Below are positions 31,807-41,700 of a DNA stretch of 64,000 bases, in pieces; the stretch's first letter is position 1; each line of letters opens with the position of its first letter. A model generated the notes under the pieces. The model made no database searches. It had not been told where the DNA came from and was given only the letters and a program-made list of their open reading frames with translations. This DNA comes from Tiliqua scincoides (lineage: Eukaryota > Chordata > Lepidosauria > Squamata > Scincidae). Made by a program: the position numbers and the translations under genes. The stretch lies in contig NC_089824.1 of the NCBI RefSeq assembly GCF_035046505.1, forward strand, positions 114,463,997 through 114,527,996, written 5' to 3'.

Positions 31807-33150
31807 AAGAACCTTATAGAATTCTCTGAAAAGGTCAACAGGCATGTGGATGTGGGAGAACCCGTGGACATTATATATCTGGACTTTCAGAAGGTGTTCG
31901 ACATGGTCCCTGACCAAAGGCTACTGAAAAAACTCCACAGTCAGGGAATTAGAGGACAGGTCCTCTCATGGATTGAGAACTGGTTGAAGGCTAGGAAACA
32001 CAGAGTGGGTGTCAATGGGCAATTTTCACAATGGAGAGAAGTGAAAAGCGGTGTGCCCCATGGATCTGTCCTGGGACTGGTGCTTTTCAACCTCTTCATA
32101 AATGACCTGGAGACAGGGTTGAGCAGTGAGGTTGCAAAGTTTGCAGACGACACCAAACTTTTCTGAGTGGTGAAGACCAGAAGTGATTGTGAGGAGCTCC
32201 AGAAGGATCTCTCCAGACTGGCAGAATAGGCAACAAAATGGCAGATGCGCTTCAATGTCAGTAAGTGTAAAGTCATGCACACTGGGGCAAAAAAATCAAA
32301 ACTTTAGATATAGGCTGATGGGTTCTGAGCTGTCTGTAACAGCTTCTGAGAGATCTTGGGGTGGTGGTGGACAGGTCGATGAAAGTGTCGACCCAATGTG
32401 CGGCAGCAGTGAAGAAGGCCAATTCTATGCTTGGGATCATTAGGAAAGGTATTGAGAACAAAACGGCTAATATTATAATACCGATGTACAAATCTATGGT
32501 AAGGCCACACCTGGAGTACTGTGTCCAGGTTTTGGTCGCCGCATCTCAAAAAAGACATAGTGGAAATGGAAAAGGTGCAAAAGAGAGCGACTAAGATGAT
32601 TACGGGGCTGGGGCACCTTCCTTATGAGTAAAGGCTACGGCGTTTGGGCCTCTTCAGCCTAGAAAAGAGACGCTTGAGGGGGGACATGATTGAGACATAC
32701 AAAATTATGCAGGGAATGGACAGAGTGGCTAGGGAGATGCTCTTTACACTCTCACATAATACCAGAACCAGGGGACATTCACTAAAATTGAGTGTTGGGC
32801 GGGTTAGGACAGACAAAAGAAAATATTTCTTTACTCAGCGTGTGGTTGGTCTGTGGAACTCTTTGCCACAGGATGTGGTGATGGCGACTGGCCTGGACGC
32901 CTTTAAAAGGGGATTGGACAAGTTTCTAGAGGAAAAATCCATTACGGGGTACAAGCCATGATGTGTGTGCGCAACCTCCTGATTTTAGAAATGGGTTATG
33001 TCAGAATGCCAGATGCAAGGGAGGGCACCAGGATGAGGTCTCTTGTTATCTGGTGTGCTCCCTGGGGCATTTGGTGGGCCACTGTGAGATACAGGAAGCT
33101 GGACTAGATGGGCCTATGGCCTGATCCAGTGGGGCTGTTCTTATATTCTT
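31795..33150 (+). mobile_element. CR1/L2-group LINE, 3' part
   Basis: The reverse-transcriptase end reads [39 protein letters not shown] and KFADDTKLF; after a few frame breaks it continues with [40 protein letters not shown] and [15 protein letters not shown]. The 3' UTR ends TGTTCTTATATTCTTATG, the short tandem tail of CR1/L2-type elements. It is 5'-truncated and inserted into a palindromic MITE (31588-31715 plus 33153-33210). Confidence 0.85.
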
Positions 33151-33152
33151 AT

Positions 33153-33210
33153 GCATGCCTCACTGTATGGCTGCATGGCACTGGAAAATTGGATAGAATT
33201 GGGCTGTAAG
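33153..33210. mobile_element. Long palindromic MITE split by a LINE (right half)
   Basis: GGCACTGGAAAATTGGATAG then AATTGGGCTGT is the missing right terminus of the copy at 31588. Confidence 0.6.
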
Positions 33211-33737
33211 GCAGTAATCCTAAAAACCAGTAATCAGTGTTTTTACACAAAACAGTGGGATGTGAGTCCCACTTTACTCAGAGGCTGAGGCTCATACTTC
33301 TGAATAATGTTCAAGATTGCACTAGACAGTTCACAATATTTATGTATTTTCATGCTTCTAAAACCAGTTCTTTACTATTTTGCTGCAAAATGTAACATTC
33401 TGCGAGTTTCCCAGCGGAAGCAGCTAGCATTTCCAATGCTCCTCACTCAGCCCTGCGTAGATGGCAAAGTACTTTGGGCAGTGTTCACAGATAGGCTGAA
33501 CATTCCCTCAAGATAGGGACAAAAGGTTAGCAGGATTAGAAGAGGAAGTTCTTTTTAAGAAGAGGGCTGTCTTCCCAAAGTGCAAGCACACAGGTTCAAC
33601 ATTCAGGACACAACTCTTGTGTCTCATAGAGGTCTTAGGTGTATTCTACTTTCCGGCTGCTCTACATCTCAGTGTTTTAGACTGGCTTTCTCTCACAGGG
33701 GGGCACAAGCAGGAGCCTGTCTGCCTCTTCCATTAAG

Positions 33738-33824
33738 GCTGCAATCATAACCACACTTTCCTGAGAGTAAGCCCCATTGAACAAAATAGGACTTACTTCT
33801 GAGTAGACCTGGTTAGGATGATGT
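33738..33824. repeat. Short palindromic repeat
   Basis: GCTGCAATCATAACCACACT to GAGTAGACCTGGTTAGGATG. Confidence 0.65.
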
Positions 33825-34188
33825 TGACAGACATTTTTAAGAGGCGAACTGATGAGCTTTGTTGTTGATGAGTGAGGATTGAGGACAGCTGCACAGCATC
33901 ATTTCGGTACCTGTGCCTCTGTTCTGCACTTGTTAGAACACCAAACATGTTCTGATAATTTAAGTGTGGGGAACACTGTGTTCGAAATAGAGAGGATTAT
34001 GTAATTGTGCACAGCAAACCCATTTGTGCCCAGCCCACAGCTGTACACATTTGATCCCTGTTGCGCGTATGCAACGTTGGGCAGAAACGGCTTGAGTGAG
34101 CGCTGATGTTGAGTGCTCCCAACTCAGTTCGCTCTCTCTGAGCACAAAGCCAGGGCTGTCACAGCATCAAACCCACTTCGCCACTCAC

Positions 34189-34450
34189 GTTCTTGAAGCA
34201 GTGGCTGCCCGTCTGCTCCGAGCCGAGCCTCCTCCTGCCTCTTCTCCGTCTGATCAGGAAGTAAATATAGAGACTCCCTTCGTCCAGGCAGGGCTTTGTC
34301 GCCTCCTCTTCTTGCCCGGGGGTGATCGGCAGCCACGCCCGAGCCACACTTTTCCAGACTTTCCAGAAGTTGGTCGCTGCCCCGCTGAAAGCAAAATCTC
34401 CCAGCCACACGTCCGCCCCCTTAATTCCTATCAAGGGAACTTTGCTCCTA
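34189..34450 (-). other. TOR1AIP2: TOR1AIP2 non-coding first exon (5' end approximate)
   Basis: On the minus strand a GC-rich stretch ends at CTTCAAGAAC|GTGAGTGG, a consensus donor, with no upstream repeat. It would splice to the acceptor at 30863. The transcription start is placed near 34450 because the ZNF143-type motif at 34470-34490 lies just upstream. A gene copy with a TATA box is not seen. Confidence 0.55.
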
Positions 34451-34469
34451 TTGTACGAGTGTCTCTGTA

Positions 34470-34490
34470 GGATGCTGGGATATGTAGTTT
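34470..34490 (-). promoter_or_regulatory. ZNF143/THAP11-type promoter motif (ACTACA..TCCCAGCATCC)
   Basis: Read on the minus strand the site is ACTACATATCCCAGCATCC. The established ZNF143 (SBS/Staf) consensus is ACTACAATTCCCAGCATGC, so all but about three positions agree, including the spaced ACTACA and CCCAGCAT cores. It lies just upstream of the inferred TOR1AIP2 first exon, where this motif is typically found in housekeeping and bidirectional promoters. Confidence 0.65.
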
Positions 34491-34844
34491 ATCCCCACAC
34501 CCACCCATGCCCATTTATGAGAAAGCCCTGCAAAGCAGGTGACCGAGAGTTGCAAGTGGGCGGTGCTCGAACCCCCTCCCCCCTTGATGCACGCGTTCAG
34601 CCTTATTTCTAGACTAGAGCAAGGAGCGGAGGTCACAGAGCGCGAGCTGCCCTGGTTGGAAGGGCAAAGTATTCCCCGAGACAGGGAGGACGCGAGGCTC
34701 GCATGCAAAAAGTCGCATGACATGCTCAAAACAAATTGGCCACGGGCAGAACATATGGGGGGGATGAACATGGGGGATGGGGGGGATGAACATGTCCGTT
34801 TTTGTGCAATCCCAGGAAACCTGATGTGATTTCTATAATATATA

Positions 34845-35100
34845 ATCATCATCATCATCATCAACACTATTTATATACCGCTTTTCAACAGAAAGTTCAC
34901 AAAGCGGTTTACAGAGAAAATCAAACAAACAACTAATGGCTCCCTGTCCCAAAAGGGCTCACTAAAAGGATGCAAAAGAACACCAGCAGACAGCCACTAG
35001 AAAAGACACTGCTGGGGTGAGGAGGGCCAGTTACTCTCTCCCTCTAAATAAAAGAGCACCCACTTAAAAAGTGCCTCTTAGCCAGTTAGCAGGGGTTATA
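34845..35100 (+). repeat. Interspersed repeat (ATATACCGCTTTTC type)
   Basis: After a (CAT)n run, TTTATATACCGCTTTTCAAC, CAAAGCGGTTTACAGAG, TCCCTGTCCCAAAAGGGCTC and CTTAGCCAGTTAGCAGGGGT are in the order of a common lizard repeat, probably SINE or LINE 3' derived. Confidence 0.45.
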
Positions 35101-36121
35101 TTGATTTTATTCATTTATTTTCAATGCCTATCTCGTTCAGAACATCACAGACTCACAGCATCTTACAGCAGGGAGTGTGACTAACTGTGCACATGTTTTT
35201 TCCCCTCTAGATCTTTTTGTCCTGTCCCAAGAGGCTCATCTTGTCACAATAATAAATAGAGGGAATAAGAACAGAACAGATGAATTTAAAACTGGTGTCC
35301 TCAATCCAAAGTAGGGTAATTGACACCAACTAAAAGTAACAAGCAAGCTTCGGTGGGGGGGGGGAGTAAAAAAAATAATGTTTTAGAATCCTATCAAACT
35401 TTATAACATAAACATAACATAAAACATAATTTAAATTGTTTTTCAAGTTTTTAAGCCACAGAGTCTTTAAGTCATATATTGTAGGATCTAGTCCCAACAT
35501 TCCACTATCAACTGTGGAAAGCGTTTTTTTATTTTTTGGTTGGACTGTGGGTTTTTCTTCTAATGGACCTACAATTTTAAAATGACATCAGTTGAAAACA
35601 GAAAAAAAGAGCTCAGACTTATATGCTCTGATGATACTGTGATGATACCCAGGAGGCAAATACCTTAGATCTTAATTATCAGGTCTTGGAATGCACTTCC
35701 TCTGATAGCAGCACCAACTACCAATGGCAATGCCAACTTTGAAAAAGGTGCTGCAGGTGCTGCAGGGTGGGGGGTGCTGGGTAGGGACAGTGTTCACCCC
35801 TTGATGTTGTAAAAACAGTTTCAACATTGAAATATGTAAATAAACAAAAACAGTATTTCTCAAAATGTGCTCCTAGGTTTCCTAAGACCTGTTCAGGGCT
35901 ACAAGCACACTATAAGTGGCCACCATCTGCTTGGCACTGCATCATTTTGCACATACCCCAGCACTCTGGGGGTCCCCAAAACTCTCCTTAGCAGTGTAAA
36001 GGGCTCCAGAGACCAAAATGTTTGAGAATGTTGGTCTAACCATGTTGTTTCAAATAGTATTTTTCTGTTTTCTGTTACAGTGTTTTGTTTACTACTGTGA
36101 GATCACAAGGAAAGTCTACAA

Positions 36122-36464
36122 CAGTATTCTCACACATTTAGCACCAGAACTCACTTTTTAGAATGAGAATCTGTCAGGATGTGCCTGAAGTGGTGTCATG
36201 ACCAGAAGTGACATCATCAAGCAGGAAAATTTTTAACAATCCCAGGCTGCAATCCTACCCACACTTACCCAGGAGTAAGTCCCATTTACTATTATTGTCA
36301 AAAGAATATGCATAGTAGCTTTTTAAAAGTACAGGTCTGTATAATTTCCCCAAATGCAAACACATACCATGGTAGCATCCAGTCTAATATATTAAAAATA
36401 AAATATTGAAATAAATGGGGACCCACCTGAAATTGGCTTGCAACCCACAGTTTGAGAAACACTG
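36122..36464. mobile_element. hAT-type MITE with duplication GTCTACAA
   Basis: Termini CAGTATTCTCACAC and GTTTGAGAAACACTG, flanked exactly by GTCTACAA (36114-36121 and 36465-36472). A palindromic CAATCCTA-type repeat (36246-36320) sits inside it. Confidence 0.8.
36246..36320. repeat. Short palindromic repeat inside a hAT MITE
   Basis: GCTGCAATCCTACCCACACT and AGTAAGTCCCATTTACTAT with ATATGCATAG at the end. Confidence 0.6.
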
Positions 36465-36907
36465 GTCTACAATACAGGGTGTCTCAAGAAAATGTTCACA
36501 CACTACAGTGTCAAATTTACTATAATTCACACATATACTATAATACTATAATTCTCACATATACTGCATATGATGTACACAAAGGCAGTTGCCTGGCCCA
36601 GTTAATTAATTAATTAGTTCATAAATTAGGCCAAGTGCTCCCATTGTACTCCATTGGCATTGTTCCCTGTAGATATATGCACTGGTAGCCACTCCGAGCA
36701 CATTATTAGTTCACTCAACATCATAAGAGCCCTGCTGGATCATGCCAAGGGCCCATCTAGCCCAGGCTGCTGTCACAGAATCATAAAAGAAAAAAAATGA
36801 TATTTAAGAAGAAACCCCATTTAAACATTGATACTTGGAACAGTGGAAGCCTTTTTGTTTTCTGTGCAGCATAAGCTGCAAGACAATGCTCACTGCTGGG
36901 GGAGAAC

Positions 36908-36981
36908 AGTCCAATCCTATGCATGTCTACTCAGAAGTCAGTCTCATTTAGTTCAGTGGGACTTGCTCCCAAGTAAGTGCA
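36908..36981. repeat. Short palindromic repeat
   Basis: CAGTCCAATCCTATGCATGT to GACTTGCTCCCAAGTAAGTG; it runs straight into a long MITE. Confidence 0.65.
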
Positions 36982-37152
36982 CGATCCTATCCTATTTTCC
37001 AGCACTGGTGCAGCCACAATGCAGCCCCAAGGTAAGAGAACGAATGTTCCCATACTTGCAGGAGACCTCTGTGCTGCCCCACAAGATGCAGTGTACATCC
37101 CATTGGCACAGTTGCACCAACATTGGAAAATTGGATAGGATTGGGCCCTAAG
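36981..37152. mobile_element. Long palindromic MITE
   Basis: GATCCTATCCTATTTTCCAG and GGAAAATTGGATAGGATTGG termini, with CCAAGGTAAGAGAACGAATG inside. Confidence 0.65.
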
Positions 37153-37159
37153 TGCGCAC

Positions 37160-37342
37160 AGGATTGCAGCCTCAGGGCCCAGTCCTATCCAACTTTCCAG
37201 CCCCGGTGTAGCAGTGCCAATGGGGTGTGTGCTGCATCCTGTGGTGGGAGGGTAGTTATGGAGGCCCCCTCAAAGTAAGGGAACATTTATTCCCTTACCT
37301 CCAGGCTGCACTGGCGCTGGAAAGTTGGGCAGGATGGGGCCC
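37160..37342. mobile_element. Long palindromic MITE (opposite orientation inside)
   Basis: GGCCCAGTCCTATCCAACTT and AAAGTTGGGCAGGATGGGGC termini. It forms a near-tandem pair with the copy at 36981. Confidence 0.65.
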
Positions 37343-37561
37343 TTAGTCCCACTGAATTAAGGTGGGCTGGGTTTTGAGTAAATGTGCCTAGAAAGGTGTT
37401 GCATTACAATAGTCTTTGACTGGCCTAAGTTGGGGAAAAAGTTAGCAGCTACACTCTGATACCTTTACTGGGAAAGTCATTCCACCTGCAGGCCACGCAG
37501 ACTGAGGCGAGTGAGGTGGACCTAAGCCCAGTGGTCATAAACTGGGGTTGAAACTTGCCTA

Positions 37562-37652
37562 CGAGCCCAATCCTCGCCACACTTTCCTGGGAGTAAGCCC
37601 CATTGACTCCAATGGGACTTACGTCTGAGTAGACGTGCACAGGACTGGGACT
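37562..37652. repeat. Short palindromic repeat at CpG-island edge
   Basis: GAGCCCAATCCTCGCCACAC to GAGTAGACGTGCACAGGACT. It contains CpG-bearing variants (GCCACAC, GACGTGC). Confidence 0.65.
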
Positions 37653-38780
37653 GCCTGCTGCCGTGTTTTCAGTGCAGGAGCGGGATTCAAGCGAGGACAA
37701 CTGGGGGGCGTTGCGGCCACAGTGGCGGAGAAGGAGGTTGCTGGAGAACCTTTTCTCCAGGGAGCTCCTGACCAGCGCGCTGCTGGGCCGAGCCTCTCAC
37801 TCGCTGATTGCGGGACGAGGCGCAGCCCGGGCCACTTTCCAGGGCTGCGGCTCTCTCCTGGTTGGCTGGTGCTTCCCGGGAGGGGAGCCGCTTCAGGAGC
37901 AGCCGTCCGTCAAAAGTTGCTGTCCCGGAGAGGCTCGCCTTGCTCCCTGGCGTTGCGCAGCTCGCTTCGTTCCGGGAGGGGAGCGCGCGGCGGAGAGGCC
38001 GAGGGCGGCCGTGTGCTGCGCGAGGGATGCGGCTGCGGGAGCGACGCCACTGAAGGCCAGGAGGACCGGGCCGGGGAAGGCGCAAGGCCGCGCTCGCTTC
38101 CCTCAGCGGGCGATGCGTCGGAGGAGGCTGGCGGAGCCCCCGCAGGAGGAGGGCGCGGCGCGAGGGCGGGGAGAGAGCGCGCTCTTCTGCCACGTGACTC
38201 CGCGGCAGCCTCTGAGGAGGAGCGCCCCGCAAGATGGCAGCGGCGCCTGGCCCCGCACCTCCACCCCCTCCCAGCACGCGGGCGCGCCGCGGCGGCGGCG
38301 GGAGGTGAGGTTCTGCGAGGAGGTGATCGCGCACTCCGCCGACGGGAGCGGCCCGCGGCTGCAGCCGGTCGCCACGCCCGTGCGGAGGCCGGAGAGGATG
38401 CGGGAGCCGGAGGAGGAAGACGAGGCGGAGCGCGGCGAGGAAGCGCCTCCGCCGGCGCCGTACAGCCTCCGCTCCGCCGGGCGACACCCGCCGACGCCGT
38501 TCAGGAGCGCGGAGAGGGCGGAGCAGCAGGCGCAGGACGAGGCGGGCCGCTCCTCGGAAGGTGAGGCGGCGGCGGCGCTCTGACCACCGCCGGGTCGGGT
38601 GTGGGGAGTGCCGGGCCGGTGAGCCGGAACCGCGTCGTGCGGCGGCTGTGGATGCGCGCTCCAGAGGACCCTCTGGGAGGCCCGTGGGCCAGAGACCTCG
38701 TCGCGCAGCTGCTGTGAAGATCGGGAAGTGGCTGGGAGAGAGGACCGCCCCGAAATCCCCTCGCCCACCCAAGCGCCTTC
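37640..38780. promoter_or_regulatory. CpG-island promoter of TOR1AIP1
   Basis: The stretch is dense in CpG and GGCGG/CCGCC blocks and ends a little after exon 1. No TATA box is seen. It lies about 3.7 kb from the inferred TOR1AIP2 first exon on the other strand, so the two genes are divergent. Long antisense open frames here are by-products of base composition. Confidence 0.65.
38113..38560 (+). CDS. TOR1AIP1: TOR1AIP1 exon 1 (start codon)
   Basis: The exon begins [14 protein letters not shown] and contains [16 protein letters not shown] and RRREVRF, matching YVTPRAPIRE, LAPQNGG and RREVRF near the N-terminus of human LAP1. It ends at TCGGAAG|GTGAGG with one base of the next codon. An in-frame ATG at 37663 would add 150 residues encoded by CpG-island sequence with no match to LAP1, so 38113 was preferred. 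The region also encodes [11 protein letters not shown], comparable to YYLRSRQRRQP in human. Confidence 0.85.
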
Positions 38781-41700
38781 CTCCCCCTCTGGGGAAAGCC
38801 TGCTGGCACCAGGCCTTGGAGCCAAGCTAAGCCTGGTGGACAGGGGTGTCAAACAGAAGGCCCGGGCTTTTCATCTGGCCCTTGGGCTGCTGAGCAGTGC
38901 TGAGGGCAGCCCACGGGAACACTGGCTCTCCCGTGTTTTGAAATACAATCAAGACTTGTGTATTTTCTCTTCTGTTATTAGCAGCTTCTGAGTTCCTACA
39001 GGAGAACACAGTGCTTATTTCTGGTTTCCACCTGTTTAATGACATCACTTCCTGCCTAATGACATCACTTCCAGCCCTCAGCAGACAGCATGAATGCTGT
39101 TTGGCCCACTGTATGACACCCCTGCACTAGGCTGTATGAGGAGCCAGAGCAGATTTGAGTGATGGTAGCAAAGTTTGTATGGAATTGCCTTCAGTCAGAT
39201 TATTGGTCTATCTCAGGAGTGCCCAAACACTGGCCCAGGGGCCACTTGCGGCCCTTGGGGACTCCCAGTCTGGCCCATGGGGAGCCCCCAGTTTTAAATG
39301 AACCTCTGGCCCTCCGGAGACTTGCTGGAGCCCATGCTGGCCCGACACAACTGCTCTTAGCATGAGGGTGCCTGTTTGACCTCTTGCATGAGCTATGGGA
39401 CAAGGGCTCCCTCCACTGCTTGCTGTTTCACATCTGTGAAGGATGTGAAGGCAGTGAAGGAAAGGCAGTGTTTGCTTTATGCAAAGTCTTTTATAGGCCT
39501 TAAGCTATTGCAAGACCTTCATTCATTAATATAAGTTCTATCTGTAATTTATTTATTTAAATCTATTCAGATTTGAAATGTAAATTAATACTTTTTTTCC
39601 CCCCAGCCCCGACACAGTGTCAGAGAGGTGATGTGGCCCTCCTGCCAAAAAGTTTGGACACCCCTGGTCTATCTGGACCAATCGTGTTCATTCTGAATGG
39701 CAGTGATTTTCCAAGGTGTTCTCCCAACTCAGTAGAGAGACTGACCTGGGAACCTTCAGCATATGCTTTTCTAATGACTACATACATCCCCAACTCTCTG
39801 ATTTTTCTGGAATTTCACTCTGGGACTTAGATGGCATGACATGTGTCAGGGTGTGACAATTTGTTTGTAAACTGGTAGTGTTTACATCCTAAAAGTGTTT
39901 ATATTTTAAAGAAAATAAAAAATAGATGTGCTCTCCTTAGACAGGTTTATTTTGTCAAGGATAGCTGTGCTTTGCAATTCAGAGGGCTTGCTTCCTTATC
40001 CTCTATCTTTCAGTGCTTAGTTATTCTAAAGAAAAGAGTCTTCAGAGCTTTTTATGTAGCTTTGAGTTGTCCTTACAATATACCTGAGGTAGTTATAGCG
40101 TTTCATTATTGGAGACTTTCAGATAAATGCTTGATTGGTATCTAGCATGAAAGTGATGGCTTGAGACAAGTTAACCAACATCTATTGGATCCCTTTTAAC
40201 TATGCTCTCTCACTAGAACTTCCAGAATGATATGTTAGAAGGTATGACCTGAAAATTAAAACGTTTGGTTTTAAGGTATTAGCAAAATGGGGAATCTTGG
40301 GTCAAAGTATTGCACATTTTCCTCATTCATTTCGTACAGCCAAGCTAGACACCAGGTAAATGTGTCATTGCCAAGTTTGGGTTTTCCCCCCCCTTAGCTT
40401 AAAAATAGCTGTGTACCTGCCAGGCCAGATTGGTCCTGTGGTACAAAAGGATGGTGATAGAGATAGAAGAAAGATCAATGTCATTTTCCCACTGAAAATT
40501 GGCCCTCCCAGGTTTTGTGGGAGTCAAAGGTGCCATTTGCTGCATTGTCACCTTTGGGTCCCTTGGTTATGTGTTTAGCGTTTTAATTTTGTTCCCAAGT
40601 GTTTTTCAGCATGGTGAGGAGGGAAGGTATTATGCCAGCCATTTTCAACCTTTTTCAGCTTTCGGCACGCTGACAAGGCACTAAAATTGTTAAGGCACAC
40701 TACCAGTTTTTTACTTACATTAAATTACTACATTACAGTTAATCTTGAATTAATAAAATTAATACAATTAAATCATTACATGACAAAAAAATTGACAAGA
40801 AGCATGGAGAGGGAAGTATATGTGGTTTCTGAAAAGGAGGAAAAATCCTATATTCAAATTCTTATCAAAAGTGCTAGAAAGTGTTGGCAAAGACAGGGCA
40901 GGTTGATCACATAGTGGAGAATGTGGGTGAGGGGCAGTGAGGAGACATGATTGAAACAAGTGCAGGATTAAACTGGGGGTGGGGGAGAGAGAATGTGCGT
41001 CAGTGATTCTGTATCTTTGGAAGGTGCTGACAAGTGAGGGGAGGGACAGTAAGAGAGTTGCTAACTGATTGTGAGATTTGGGGGGAGATATTCCTGGGGA
41101 AGGGGGTGGGGTGGGGGAGAAGTGGAGAGAGAAGTGCCAATTGCCTGCTTGTGTATTTGAGAAAAAAGAGTGCAACCAAAAACCTAATCCTATGCATGCC
41201 TGCTCAGAAGTAAGCCCCATTATAGTAAATGGGCCTTACTCCCAGGAAAGTGTAGATAGGATTGTGGCCCAGAGCCCTTCCTCTAAAAGCCCCAAAGTGC
41301 AGAGAGGGTTGTTTTGGGAAGTTGCAGGCAAACTGGCAAGGAAAAGGAACTTTCAGGGACCCTGAAACCTTAGGTTGGGGGCCTCAGCAGACTCGCTAGC
41401 TATATACCTGCTTGGCTGCTTCTGGCTCCCTCTTCTCACTCACTCCACAGCTCCCACCTCCTGGCTCCTCCAGGCTTCTCTTGTTGGCCAATCAGCATGC
41501 AGGCAGGCAACAACCTCCTTCATGCCCAACCCTGTGCATGTCTACTCAGAAGTAAGCCCCCTAGTAGCCAATGGGGCTTACTCCCAGCCTGAGTCGTGCT
41601 CAGTAGCAGGAGCAAGCTCCAAGCGGACTCTTCAGCTGCTGCGTGGGATGCAAAGCATCCATGACTAGCCCCTTCCCCGGCTGCTCCCTTGCTTGTGTTG

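Noticed and set aside
35850-36060. hAT element starting CAGTATTTCTCAAAATG
   Set aside because: Ends look hAT-like, but no matching 8-bp duplication could be found.
37663-38112. Longer TOR1AIP1 N-terminus from the ATG at 37663
   Set aside because: The extra 150 residues are compositional CpG-island translation with no LAP1 similarity.
37687-38772. 361-aa antisense frame over the CpG island
   Set aside because: Open only because of GC bias; no recognisable domain.
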